64,000 nucleotides of DNA from JBBATK01 sp044228285 (GTDB lineage: Bacteria; Bacteroidota; Ignavibacteria; Kapaibacteriales; NICIL-2). Position numbers and translations under genes: made by a program. Under the pieces are notes generated by a model. The model did not search any database. It was not told where the DNA came from and saw only the letters and a list, made by a program, of their open reading frames with translations. Within the stretch, counting starts at the first letter, position 1. Each line of letters begins with the position of its first letter. The DNA lies in contig JBGAVD010000002.1 in assembly GCA_044228285.1 (NCBI GenBank), forward strand, positions 62,001-126,000. The letters are read 5' to 3'. Of the stretch, positions 7,477 through 15,842 are shown piece by piece.

Positions 7477-7935
7477 ATGAAGCACATTGGAAATCTCAGA
7501 TACGCAGCTGGTTCACGCAAAGCGAAGAAACGCATTGGTCGTGGAGCAGGTTCTGGTCACGGTGGAACATCTACACGTGGTCACAAAGGACACCAGTCGC
7601 GCGCAAACCACAAGTTCAAACGCGGATTCGAGGGTGGTCAGATGCCACTTAGCCGTCGCGTTCCGAAGTTCGGTTTTACGAACATTTTCCGAGTGGAATA
7701 TCAGACGGTCAATATCTCCCGCCTACAAGAATTGGTTTCAGCCAATCGCTTGAGCGGTGCTATTACACCAGAAAGCTTGTTTGCTGTTGGCGCGATCGCT
7801 AAGCGCACAGTTCCTGTAAAGATTCTCGGGAACGGTGAGATTAGCTCAGCTATTAGCATCACGGCACATGGTTTTTCTGAAACTGCAAAACAAAAAATAG
7901 AAAAAGCCGGAGGCACGGCGCAGATTCATGGCTAA
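7477..7935 (+). CDS. rplO: 50S ribosomal protein L15
   Basis: The 152-residue product has the Gly/Arg-rich N-terminus of L15 (KKRIGRGAGSGHGGTSTRGHKGHQSR), FEGGQMPLSRRVPKFGF, and the globular C-terminus ending in a helix (FSETAKQKIEKAGGTAQI). L15 is an early 50S assembly protein. Its last eight bases overlap the start of secY. Confidence 0.97.
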   Translation: MKHIGNLRYAAGSRKAKKRIGRGAGSGHGGTSTRGHKGHQSRANHKFKRGFEGGQMPLSRRVPKFGFTNIFRVEYQTVNISRLQELVSANRLSGAITPESLFAVGAIAKRTVPVKILGNGEISSAISITAHGFSETAKQKIEKAGGTAQIHG

Positions 7936-9295
7936 TTTCATAGAGACAACCAAGAATATCTTCCGTATTGAAGAACTCCGCAAGAGAATCATCTTTACGG
8001 TCTTAATGCTGATCGTTGTTCGGGTAGGTGCTCACATCACCTTGCCTGGTATTGACGTTGCAGCGTTAAATGCTTCTCACGCGTCGGACGACACGAACTC
8101 ACTGTTCGGTTTGTACGACATGTTTGTGGGAGGTGCTTTCAGTAATGCAGCAATTTTTGCAATGGGTATTATGCCGTACATCTCGGCATCAATCGTGTTG
8201 CAACTCGCTGCCGTCTTTGTTCCTCAAATCGCGAAAATGCAGCGTGATGGGGAAGAGGGACGTCGCCGTATAAACCAATGGACTCGATTCCTAACAGTTG
8301 GTATCGCTGCGATTCAAGCGATCGGCTTGAGTATAAAGTTGAATACACAAACTGGTCCAGATACAGCGAAGGTTGTACTGATTGCTGCTCCGCTGTTTAC
8401 ACTGACATCAGTTGTACTTCTTACTGCTGGTACCATCTTCCTCATGTGGATTGGTGAGCAAATCACCGAGCGCGGACTGGGTAATGGTATTTCGCTTATT
8501 ATCTTTATTGGAATTATCTCTCGATTGCCAGTTGCTGTTGCGAATGAGATTCAACTCATTGGATCAGGTCGTAACGCAGCAATTGATATCATCCTCCTGG
8601 CTCTACTTTTACTGATTATTGCATCGGTAGTACTGATAACGCAGGGAGCTCGAAGAATTCCTGTGCAGTATGCCAAGCGTGTTGAAGGACGTAAACAGTA
8701 TGGTGGACACACCACCTATATTCCATTGCGTGTAAATACCGCTGGTGTAATGCCAATTATCTTTGCTTCAGCTATTCTGTTTATTCCAGGAACGATTGCG
8801 CAGTTCTTCCCAGAGAATCAGTCATTGATTTCAATTGCGAAGTTGTTCAGCGATCGTAGTATTGTGTATGCAATATTCTATGGTGGTACAATCGTATTCT
8901 TTACCTACTTCTACACTGCTATTGCCTTCAACCCACGTCAGACGGCTGAAGACCTCAAGCGTGCCCAAGGCTTTATCCCAGGCGTTCGCCCGGGACAACC
9001 AACCGCTGAATATTTCGATCACATTCTTACACGCATCACATTGCCTGGAGCTATCTTTCTTGCTGTGATTGCGTTGTTCCCAATTTTTGTGACGAATGTT
9101 CTGAATGTACCTTATTCTTTCGGACAGTTCTTCGGTGGTACAAGCTTGTTGATTATTGTCGGTGTAGCGTTGGATACACTCCAGCAGATTGAGTCCTATC
9201 TACTTATGCGCCATTACGATGGTTTCATGAAGAGTGGTAAGATTCAGGGTCGTGGTATGGCAAACAATCAGCCACGCGTTGGTGGTGGGTACTAA
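7928..9295 (+). CDS. secY: Protein translocase subunit SecY
   Basis: The 455-residue integral membrane protein forms the SecYEG protein-conducting channel. It shows the expected ten hydrophobic segments, the plug region after TM1 (RVGAHITLPGIDV), GIMPYISASIVLQL, the cytosolic loops used by SecA and the ribosome (RRIPVQYAKRVEGR, PRQTAEDLKRAQGFIPGVRPG), and a C-terminus QIQGRG-like GKIQGRG. It overlaps rplO by eight bases, the conserved coupling in spc operons. Length is normal. Confidence 0.98.
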   Translation: MANFIETTKNIFRIEELRKRIIFTVLMLIVVRVGAHITLPGIDVAALNASHASDDTNSLFGLYDMFVGGAFSNAAIFAMGIMPYISASIVLQLAAVFVPQIAKMQRDGEEGRRRINQWTRFLTVGIAAIQAIGLSIKLNTQTGPDTAKVVLIAAPLFTLTSVVLLTAGTIFLMWIGEQITERGLGNGISLIIFIGIISRLPVAVANEIQLIGSGRNAAIDIILLALLLLIIASVVLITQGARRIPVQYAKRVEGRKQYGGHTTYIPLRVNTAGVMPIIFASAILFIPGTIAQFFPENQSLISIAKLFSDRSIVYAIFYGGTIVFFTYFYTAIAFNPRQTAEDLKRAQGFIPGVRPGQPTAEYFDHILTRITLPGAIFLAVIALFPIFVTNVLNVPYSFGQFFGGTSLLIIVGVALDTLQQIESYLLMRHYDGFMKSGKIQGRGMANNQPRVGGGY

Positions 9296-9332
9296 TACAT
9301 TTCAATGATCACTGCTTAGGCAGCTTGAACTC

Positions 9333-10130
9333 ATGAATACCGAACCAGCACCAGCTTTGAAAATTCAGAAAGACATCGATCGAATCGAAGAATCATGTCG
9401 CCTCGTCTCAGCCACACTCCAACACGTTGGGAAGTATGTAGCTGCTGGGGTCACGACATTGGAACTTGATAAGATCGCGGAAGACTTCATTCGCTCTCAT
9501 GATGCAGATCCTGCGTTTAAAGGCTATGGTGGACACGGTTCAGTACCTCCTTTTCCTTATACGCTTTGTATTTCAATTGACGAAGAAGTCGTTCACGGAC
9601 TACCATCTTCACGAAAGTTAAAAGAGGGGCAAATCGTCTCTATTGACTGTGGAGTGAAGAAGAATGGATTCTTCGGCGATAGTGCCTACACTTTTGCAGT
9701 TGGTCAAGTTAGTGCTGAAAAGCAGCGGCTTATGGAGGTAACACTCCAAGCACTCGAAGCGGGAGTTGCTCAGGCCATTGCAGGAAACACGAACTACGAT
9801 ATTGCCAAAGCAGTTCAGAAACACGTTGAGATGAATAGATTCTCGTGTGTAAGAGAACTGGTTGGCCACGGAGTTGGAGCAGAACTTCACATGGATCCAA
9901 CGATCCCGAATTTCGTTCCAGGCCTCTTGCAACGTAATCGCTATCCCAAAGCGCCTTTAGAAGTAGGGATGACCATTGCAATTGAACCGATGGTAAACGC
10001 CGGTTCGTTTTTGGTACAGACAGCAAGAGATGGTTGGACCGTGTTTACGTCTGACGGCAAGCCTTCAGCTCACTACGAGCATACCGTTATGGTAGATAGA
10101 GGCAGCCCACGAGTACTCACATATTTTTAG
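9333..10130 (+). CDS. map: Type I methionine aminopeptidase
   Basis: The 265-residue metalloenzyme removes initiator Met from nascent chains. All five metal ligands of the pita-bread fold can be seen: Asp in SIDCGVKKNGFFGDSAY (two Asp), His in ELVGHGVGAELHMDP, Glu in IAIEPMVNAG and Glu in HYEHTVMV; the substrate-binding His is in EEVVHGLPS. Location between secY and infA is the usual one; adk is not present between secY and map. Confidence 0.97.
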   Translation: MNTEPAPALKIQKDIDRIEESCRLVSATLQHVGKYVAAGVTTLELDKIAEDFIRSHDADPAFKGYGGHGSVPPFPYTLCISIDEEVVHGLPSSRKLKEGQIVSIDCGVKKNGFFGDSAYTFAVGQVSAEKQRLMEVTLQALEAGVAQAIAGNTNYDIAKAVQKHVEMNRFSCVRELVGHGVGAELHMDPTIPNFVPGLLQRNRYPKAPLEVGMTIAIEPMVNAGSFLVQTARDGWTVFTSDGKPSAHYEHTVMVDRGSPRVLTYF

Positions 10131-10142
10131 AACGCAGAGAGT

Positions 10143-10361
10143 ATGTCGAAACAAGATTTGATAAAAGTTGACGGTGTGATTGACGATGTGTTGCCAAATA
10201 CACAATTCATTGTCAAGTTGGAAAATGGACATAAGGTGCTCGCGCACATCAGTGGTAAAATGAGAATGAACTTCATCAAGATTCTCACTGGTGATAAAGT
10301 AACCGTAGAGCTCTCTCCCTATGATCTATCAAAAGGTAGAATAACCTATCGATTCAAATAA
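10143..10361 (+). CDS. infA: Translation initiation factor IF-1
   Basis: This 72-residue OB-fold protein (SKQDLIKVDGVIDDVLPNTQFIVKLENGHKVLAHISGKMRMNFIKIL, ending GRITYRFK) matches IF-1 over its whole length. IF-1 occupies the 30S A-site during initiation. It lies 12 bases after map and just before rpmJ. Confidence 0.98.
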   Translation: MSKQDLIKVDGVIDDVLPNTQFIVKLENGHKVLAHISGKMRMNFIKILTGDKVTVELSPYDLSKGRITYRFK

Positions 10362-10387
10362 GTAGTACCGAATAAACGGAAGACGAT

Positions 10388-10504
10388 ATGAAAGTACAGG
10401 CATCAGTTAAAAAGCGTGATCCAAACGACAAAATTGTTCGTCGTAAAGGTCGCGTGTACGTAATCAACAAGAAGAATCCACGAATGAAACAGCGTCAAGG
10501 ATAA
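10388..10504 (+). CDS. rpmJ: 50S ribosomal protein L36, zinc-free type
   Basis: A 38-codon gene: MKVQASVKKRDPNDKIVRRK, then GRVYVINKKNPRMKQRQG. The ends are diagnostic for L36. The four zinc ligands of the classical ribbon (three Cys and one His) are all replaced, so this is the C-minus version. It lies in the canonical place between infA and rpsM; the stop is nine bases before the rpsM start, which has GGAG just upstream. Confidence 0.95.
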   Translation: MKVQASVKKRDPNDKIVRRKGRVYVINKKNPRMKQRQG

Positions 10505-10513
10505 GGAGCATCA

Positions 10514-10891
10514 ATGGCACGTATTGCAGGAATAGACCTTCCAAGAAACAAGCGCGGTGTGATTAGTCTCACCTACATTTTCGGCATTGGTGACACAGTA
10601 GCCCAAGAGGTACTGGCCAAAGCTGGAGTGGATGAAAACAAGCGTGTTCAAAACTGGACTGACGAAGAAGTCGCTCGTATCCGTACCGCGGTGAGTGATT
10701 ACAAAGTTGAAGGACAGTTGCGCTCGGAAATCCAACTGAATATCAAACGTCTCATGGACATTGGTGCCTACAGAGGTTTGCGTCATCGTAAAGGATTGCC
10801 AGTACGCGGTCAGCGTACTCGTACCAATTCTCGTACGAGAAAAGGAAGAAGAAAGACCGTTGCAGGAAAGAAGAAGGCCGCTCGCAAGTAA
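10514..10891 (+). CDS. rpsM: 30S ribosomal protein S13
   Basis: This 125-residue protein begins ARIAGIDLPRNKRGVISLTYIFGIG and has the S13 signature RGLRHRKGLPVRGQRTRTNSRTRKG with a basic tail (GKKKAARK) reaching toward the P-site. It partners S19 in the 30S head. The intergenic space to rpsK contains a GCGCTC-TGAA-GAGCGC hairpin (10898-10913) without a T-run. Confidence 0.98.
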   Translation: MARIAGIDLPRNKRGVISLTYIFGIGDTVAQEVLAKAGVDENKRVQNWTDEEVARIRTAVSDYKVEGQLRSEIQLNIKRLMDIGAYRGLRHRKGLPVRGQRTRTNSRTRKGRRKTVAGKKKAARK

Positions 10892-10954
10892 CAGCTTGCG
10901 CTCTGAAGAGCGCGCTAATCAGAGTACTGATGTTTCAAATATTACAACTACAGA

Positions 10955-11341
10955 ATGGCAGCCGCAAAAAGAAAAGTTAAGAGAAAAATCGTTGCAGACG
11001 TACATGGCAAAGCCTTTATACGTGCAACCTTCAATAACGTCATCGTCACAATTGCAGATTCCTATGGTAATGTACTTACCTGGTCATCGGCTGGTCGCAA
11101 TGGTTTCCGTGGCTCAAAAAAGAATACTCCTTATGCTGCACAGGTTTGCTCTGAAAAGGCAGCCAAGGAAGCTTTCGAAATGGGCTTGCGTAAAGTAGAT
11201 GTTAGTGTTCGCGGACCTGGGTCCGGACGTGAAGCTGCGATTCGTGCATTGTCAACAGCCGGCTTGGAAGTTTTATCGATTATGGATAAAACACCCATCC
11301 CACACAACGGCTGTCGTCCTCCGAAGCGCCGCCGCGTATAA
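10955..11341 (+). CDS. rpsK: 30S ribosomal protein S11
   Basis: The 128-residue protein has the S11 core: HGKAFIRATFNNVIVTIADSYGNVLTWSSAG, GFRGSKKNTPYAAQ, and the C-terminal GLEVLSIMDKTPIPHNGCRPPKRRRV. S11 forms the platform near the Shine-Dalgarno helix. It is normally followed by rpsD; here the next gene is rpoA. Confidence 0.98.
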   Translation: MAAAKRKVKRKIVADVHGKAFIRATFNNVIVTIADSYGNVLTWSSAGRNGFRGSKKNTPYAAQVCSEKAAKEAFEMGLRKVDVSVRGPGSGREAAIRALSTAGLEVLSIMDKTPIPHNGCRPPKRRRV

Positions 11342-11364
11342 ACAACGATGGGACACTGAAGCTG

Positions 11365-11397
11365 CAGACACCGGCCAGCGCCGGTTGTCTGTGTTTT
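11365..11397 (+). terminator. Strong hairpin between rpsK and rpoA
   Basis: CAGACACCGGC (11365-11375) pairs with GCCGGTTGTCTG (11380-11391), 11 bp with one bulged T and a CAGC loop, followed by TGTTTTAG. The T-run is short, so it may act as a partial terminator or attenuator, or as a protein-binding leader, rather than a full stop. It occupies the interval where rpsD would be expected. Confidence 0.5.
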
Positions 11398-11450
11398 AGA
11401 TCGTCGGTCTGTGCAAGAACATTTAATAACTATCAATCGTAGAGATAAGT

Positions 11451-12473
11451 ATGAATACAACTATGCAAATGCCAGAGCGCGTCATGACGGATGAAACCGG
11501 ATCTGTGTATCACGGGAAATTCGCATTACAGCCGCTTGAGGAAGGCTACGGCGTTACCGTTGGCAATGCTCTGCGTCGTGTGATCTTGTCGTCGATCCAC
11601 GGAGCTGCTATAGTTGGTGTTAAAATCAGCGGAGTTGTTCATGAGTTTCAAACAATTCCTGGTGTATTAGAAGATATGAGTGAGATCATTCTCAATTTGA
11701 AAGAAGTTCGATTGAGCATGGAAGATTCGAAACCAACACGTGTTTCTTTTAAGATCAAAGGACCAGGTACCTGGACCGCTCAGTCTATTCAGAATGCATC
11801 ATCAAGCGTTAGCGTACTTGACCAGAATCATCATATCGCTACATTGGCGCACGATGCTGAATTCGACGTGGAATTGCGTATAGCGAAAGGCAAAGGGTAT
11901 ACCCCAGCAGAAGAACATATCACCACAGATTATCCTGTTGGTATGATTCCTATCGACTCGATTTTCACACCTATTAAAAATGTGATTTACAATGTCGAGC
12001 CATTTCGCGTAGGTCAAAAAACCGACTATGAAAAGTTGATTCTTGATGTTACCACCGATGGTAGTATTCCTGCCTTGGATGCTGTACAACAAGCGTCAAA
12101 AATTCTGCTTGATCACATCAACCTCTTTGTAGGCTTCGATTTCAGTCAAAAATCAGACGGTGCCGCTAAGCCATCTTCAGATCCAGTTGAAGAAGAGTCT
12201 AAGTCTGCAGAATTCCAGAAAGTTCGTCGCCTTCTCGAAACACAAGTTGATGATCTCGAACTTTCCGTTCGCGCTCACAATTGCTTGAAGGCAGCGAATA
12301 TCAAAACCGTTGCGGAGTTGGTTATACTCAACGAAACCGATCTTCTGAAGTTTAGAAACTTCGGTCGTAAGTCATTAAGTGAGTTGACAGAAACCGTTAA
12401 GGGTATGGGTCTGGTCTTCGGAATGAACGTTGAGAAGTATCTCAAGGATTCTCCAAAACCAGCAGAAGCATAA
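11451..12473 (+). CDS. rpoA: RNA polymerase alpha subunit
   Basis: The 340-residue protein has the alpha N-terminal dimerisation domain (PLEEGYGVTVGNALRRVILSS, conserved in all alphas) and the C-terminal domain that contacts UP elements and activators (LSVRAHNCLKAANIKTVAELV, LLKFRNFGRKSLSELTE). A Ser/Glu-rich linker of about 20 residues joins them (DGAAKPSSDPVEEESKS). It is followed 41 bases later by rplQ, the normal alpha-operon end. Confidence 0.98.
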   Translation: MNTTMQMPERVMTDETGSVYHGKFALQPLEEGYGVTVGNALRRVILSSIHGAAIVGVKISGVVHEFQTIPGVLEDMSEIILNLKEVRLSMEDSKPTRVSFKIKGPGTWTAQSIQNASSSVSVLDQNHHIATLAHDAEFDVELRIAKGKGYTPAEEHITTDYPVGMIPIDSIFTPIKNVIYNVEPFRVGQKTDYEKLILDVTTDGSIPALDAVQQASKILLDHINLFVGFDFSQKSDGAAKPSSDPVEEESKSAEFQKVRRLLETQVDDLELSVRAHNCLKAANIKTVAELVILNETDLLKFRNFGRKSLSELTETVKGMGLVFGMNVEKYLKDSPKPAEA

Positions 12474-12514
12474 TTACTTGATTTTGAATATTACGAAAAC
12501 ACTCTTCTTCGATT

Positions 12515-13183
12515 ATGAGACACTTAGTATCCGGACGCAAACTTGGTAGAACGCACAGCCATCGCAAAGCGATGCTGAGTAATATGGCGACCTCGCTGAT
12601 TATTCAAGACTCCAAGAGCATCAAGACAACCTTGGCACGCGCCAAAGAGCTCCGTCCATTCGTGGAAAAGCTCATTACTCGCGCGAAGAATGCCTTCAAC
12701 AAGGAACGTAATGGTGAATTCCAAGATGGTCACGTTGACGTTCACGCTCGTCGTGAAGTAGGCAAGGTCATCCGCGACAAAAAAGCGCTTCAATTCTTGT
12801 TTGATGATATTGCTCCTTCTGTCATTGACCGCAATGGTGGCTATACACGTATCATCAAGCTCGGTCAACGTCGTGGTGATGGTGCTGAAGAAGCGATCAT
12901 CCAACTCGTTGATTGGTCCGCAAAGCAAGATGGCGCAATCTCTCTAAACGATAGAAAGCGAAAGCCAGCAGCTAAGAAGGTATCAAAAGCTCCAGTCGCT
13001 GCCGCAGTTGCAGCACCAGTTGTTGCTGAAGCTTCTGCTGTTGTGGAAGATGGTACTGTGTTTGATGCAGTCGAAGAGACAGTTATCACCGATGAAACTG
13101 TTGCGACCTCAGATGCTCCTGAATCATCCGATGCACCAGAGGCAGCGAGTGATGATGAAGCAAATACTGCTGCTAACGCCTAG
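12515..13183 (+). CDS. rplQ: 50S ribosomal protein L17 with long acidic tail
   Basis: Residues 1-140 are a standard L17 (MRHLVSGRKLGRTHSHRKAM, TTLARAKELRPFVEKLITRAK, NGGYTRIIKLGQRRGDGAEEAIIQLV). The remaining ~80 residues are a low-complexity Ala/Val/Glu/Asp tail (first basic, RKRKPAAKKVSKAP, then acidic). Total 222 residues, well above the typical 115-160. L17 sits near the tunnel exit. A terminator follows directly. Confidence 0.96.
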   Translation: MRHLVSGRKLGRTHSHRKAMLSNMATSLIIQDSKSIKTTLARAKELRPFVEKLITRAKNAFNKERNGEFQDGHVDVHARREVGKVIRDKKALQFLFDDIAPSVIDRNGGYTRIIKLGQRRGDGAEEAIIQLVDWSAKQDGAISLNDRKRKPAAKKVSKAPVAAAVAAPVVAEASAVVEDGTVFDAVEETVITDETVATSDAPESSDAPEAASDDEANTAANA

Positions 13184-13203
13184 TTTGGCAAAGTGAAAGA
13201 AAG

Positions 13204-13238
13204 AACACCGGAGCCTTCGTTCCGGTGTTTTTGTTTTT
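13204..13238 (+). terminator. Intrinsic terminator after rplQ
   Basis: AACACCGGA (13204-13212) and TCCGGTGTT (13221-13229) form a perfect 9-bp stem around GCCTTCGT, running into TTTTTGTTTTT. It closes the ribosomal supercluster 20 bases after the rplQ stop. Confidence 0.88.
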
Positions 13239-13314
13239 ATACTAGACACGATCAACAGTGTCTTTTTTTGGGCTCCGAACGCCTCGTTCCATTAACACTC
13301 GCCGTGGGAGAAGT

Positions 13315-14022
13315 GTGAAAACTCTAACAACAGGATTCCTCAAAGGAGCTGCGCGTGTAGAGGACTTCCCGTCTTCACCATTCCCCGAAGTTGCTTTCAT
13401 AGGCCGTTCGAATGTCGGCAAATCCTCTCTCCTGAATTTTATCGTCCTTGATCGCTCTGCCGCTAAAGTGTCTTCCACCCCCGGAAAAACACAGCAAATC
13501 AATTTCTTTCCCGTGGAGTCAAAGTGGATGTTTGTCGACGTCCCTGGCTTTGGCTATGCTAAGGTTGCTCGCGAAGAGAGAGAACGCTGGCAGAAGATGG
13601 TTTGGGATTACTTACTCAAGCGCGAACAACTCCGCCTCGTCTGTGTTCTTGTCGATTCACGACACGATCCACAGCCTGTAGATCTTCAAGCGATTGAGCT
13701 CCTTGAGAATAACAATCGCCGATATGTAATCGTACTCACGAAAACAGACAAAATCTCAGAAGCAGATATCAATGATCGAATGCGTCAAATAAACGACCTT
13801 GTGCAACACTGTCGAATGTGCGCTGGCGTTATACCGTTTTCAGTCAAATCAAAACAAGGTCGTGACCAAGTTCTCGGAACAATCAAAACGCATTTACAAA
13901 CTCAAAACAAAGCTGTGATTGCGGCTACAAGCTCAGTCACTAGGGACACAACTCCTACTGAGCCTGTAAACGCTGCAGAGCCGGATGTCTCTACAAATAC
14001 TGCATTCGAAGATGATATCTGA
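13315..14022 (+). CDS. engB: Ribosome biogenesis GTPase YsxC/EngB
   Basis: The 235-residue GTPase has G1 GRSNVGKSS, the G2 Thr region STPGKTQ, G3 DVPGFG, G4 TKTD and a G5-like SVKSK, in the arrangement of the YihA/YsxC/EngB family, which acts in late 50S assembly. GTG at 13315 is chosen as start: GGGAGAA lies just upstream and the protein then begins about 25 residues before G1, as in the family. A frame-compatible GTG at 13258 would start close to the rplQ terminator. The C-terminal ~35 residues (Thr/Glu/Asp-rich) are non-conserved. Confidence 0.93.
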   Translation: MKTLTTGFLKGAARVEDFPSSPFPEVAFIGRSNVGKSSLLNFIVLDRSAAKVSSTPGKTQQINFFPVESKWMFVDVPGFGYAKVAREERERWQKMVWDYLLKREQLRLVCVLVDSRHDPQPVDLQAIELLENNNRRYVIVLTKTDKISEADINDRMRQINDLVQHCRMCAGVIPFSVKSKQGRDQVLGTIKTHLQTQNKAVIAATSSVTRDTTPTEPVNAAEPDVSTNTAFEDDI

Positions 14023-14042
14023 GCTCTTCACTGGGCTTTTTT
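14022..14042 (+). terminator. Weak terminator after engB
   Basis: AGCTC (14022-14026) can pair with GGGCT (14033-14037), one G-U pair, directly followed by TTTTTT to 14042. The stem is short, so this is only a candidate. Confidence 0.35.
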
Positions 14043-14098
14043 GCTAAACTCATTTTATCGCTTAGACGTCTCAAACCTGTACTCTCAAAAGTTGTCAC

Positions 14099-14596
14099 AT
14101 GAAAACTACAGATTCTCAGCAACAACCCCGTGTTGGTATCATCATGGGAAGCGATTCTGACCTCGATGTCATGCGTGAAGCAGCAGATGTTCTCAAGATG
14201 TTTGACATTGCGTTTGAAATGCGCATCGTATCTGCCCATCGTACACCCGATGACATGGCCGACTACGCGCGTACCGCTCATGAGCGGGGCATAAAGGTGA
14301 TCATCGCTGGAGCAGGAGGAGCTGCGCATCTGCCAGGTATGACGGCATCACATAGCCCGCTCCCAGTCATTGGTGTTCCCATACCCAGCAAGTATCTTGC
14401 AGGCGTGGATTCGCTGTACTCTATCGTACAAATGCCCGCCGGAGTACCTGTTGCAACGGTAGCGATAGGTGCTGGAAAGAACGCTGGACTTTTATGTGTT
14501 CAAATGCTCTCTGTGGCGGACGCAGCCTTGCAGAATAAAATGATTGAGTACAAGAACACTCTGGCCACGGACTCCAGGAACAAGAAAGCTTACTAA
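14099..14596 (+). CDS. purE: N5-carboxyaminoimidazole ribonucleotide mutase
   Basis: The 165-residue protein converts N5-CAIR to CAIR in purine synthesis. It has the class I PurE features GIIMGSDSDLDVMREA, the catalytic His segment SAHRTPDDM, GAGGAAHLPGM and GVPIPSKYLAGVDSLYSIVQMPAGVPVATVAIG. purK and other pur genes are not next to it. The start ATG at 14099 begins 77 bases after engB. Confidence 0.96.
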   Translation: MKTTDSQQQPRVGIIMGSDSDLDVMREAADVLKMFDIAFEMRIVSAHRTPDDMADYARTAHERGIKVIIAGAGGAAHLPGMTASHSPLPVIGVPIPSKYLAGVDSLYSIVQMPAGVPVATVAIGAGKNAGLLCVQMLSVADAALQNKMIEYKNTLATDSRNKKAY

Positions 14597-14631
14597 GCAC
14601 TTCATCTCACCCAACGCACTACCGATTTTCC

Positions 14632-15825
14632 ATGATGCAAGAGCAACAAGAAAACCAGCCTTCGGCGCTGGAAACAAAGGACGGCTACTATGCCCTGACC
14701 TTAATAGCTAGGCATAAGTATTATATCCTCGGCGCAGGTGTTCTCGCAATGATCGTGTCAGCGATTGTTAGCCTTCAGATGCCCAACTACTATACGGCCC
14801 AAGTTAGTGCTGTCCCTCCCAGAAAAACGAATAATGCACTGGATGCTGCTGTTAGTAGCGTGAGCTCAACGCTTCGCGAGTTTGGTTTGTCCAAACTTGG
14901 TGGCAAACATAGTGAAGGATACGATCTCATCGTTCTTATGCAGAGTCGCCAGGTTAAAGACACGATCATCAAGAGATACAACCTCGCGCAAGTGTATGAT
15001 CTTCCGGATACAGCTGCCTATCTCATTCGCGATGAATTCGAGGCAAATCTCACAGTTAATGTTGAACCCGAAGGAAATTACACTCTCACTGTAGATGATC
15101 CAGATCCGAAGCGCGCTGCTGCTATTGCAAATGATATGATTGCCTTGACGAATCAGCTTTCTCAACAACTCGATAAACGAGAAACACAGGTTATCTACAA
15201 ACAGTTCGAAAATCGCATAGCATCTACTGACAGAGAGATCAATGAGACTCGAGATTCTCTCTCGCACTATTCCAGAGAGTCAAAGATATTCTCGCCACTT
15301 GATCAGGTGAAAGTTGCGGCTCAAGCTCTTGGTGAAATGAAGGCCAACATCATGAAGCAGGAAATAGTATTGTCATATATGGAACAATCGTATGGCAAGG
15401 ATGATCCAATGTCCGTGCGACAACGAGATGTGCTTAAAGAAATGCAGAACAAACTGAGCCAGTCTGAAAGTGGCACGGGTTTACTCGGAGGAGTGAGCAT
15501 TGCAGACGCACCGCGCGCGGCTGTTCCGTATATGCACTTCTATTCGCAGTTAGAAGCTTTGTTAAAGATTAAAGCCTTCCTTGCACCTTCGTTTGAACAA
15601 GTAAAACTCGATCTGACGAAAGAGTCTCCATCATTGTACGTCCTCGATGAAGCAATCGCTCCACAAAAGAAGTCTCGTCCAAAACGCTCACTTATAGTAC
15701 TTGGTAGTTTTGCAGCTGCCGCATTTTTAGGCTGCGTCTTGGTTCTGATTATGAACCAGCTACGTGTCTTTCGTCAACGCTTTGCCTCATATCAACAGAA
15801 ACCGAATTCTGGCTCTGATAACTGA
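14632..15825 (+). CDS. Wzz-type chain-length determinant protein
   Basis: This 397-residue protein has the Wzz layout: a short cytoplasmic N-terminus, TM segment at about residues 31-52, a large periplasmic region with coiled-coil character (residues ~170-290, DREINETRDSLSHYSRESK), and a second TM near the C-terminus (~356-378). Such proteins set the chain length of O-antigen or capsular polymers. It lacks the tyrosine-kinase domain of Wzc-type proteins. It is followed after 17 bases by a polymerase/ligase-like membrane protein, so the pair probably works together. The polymer and partner are inferred. Confidence 0.8.
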   Translation: MMQEQQENQPSALETKDGYYALTLIARHKYYILGAGVLAMIVSAIVSLQMPNYYTAQVSAVPPRKTNNALDAAVSSVSSTLREFGLSKLGGKHSEGYDLIVLMQSRQVKDTIIKRYNLAQVYDLPDTAAYLIRDEFEANLTVNVEPEGNYTLTVDDPDPKRAAAIANDMIALTNQLSQQLDKRETQVIYKQFENRIASTDREINETRDSLSHYSRESKIFSPLDQVKVAAQALGEMKANIMKQEIVLSYMEQSYGKDDPMSVRQRDVLKEMQNKLSQSESGTGLLGGVSIADAPRAAVPYMHFYSQLEALLKIKAFLAPSFEQVKLDLTKESPSLYVLDEAIAPQKKSRPKRSLIVLGSFAAAAFLGCVLVLIMNQLRVFRQRFASYQQKPNSGSDN

Positions 15826-15842
15826 TCAGATTTCGTAGCACC

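Noticed and set aside
13258..13314. Longer N-terminus of engB from GTG 13258
   Set aside because: It starts close to the rplQ terminator and adds 19 Arg/Ser-rich residues absent from the family; GTG 13315 has a good ribosome-binding site.
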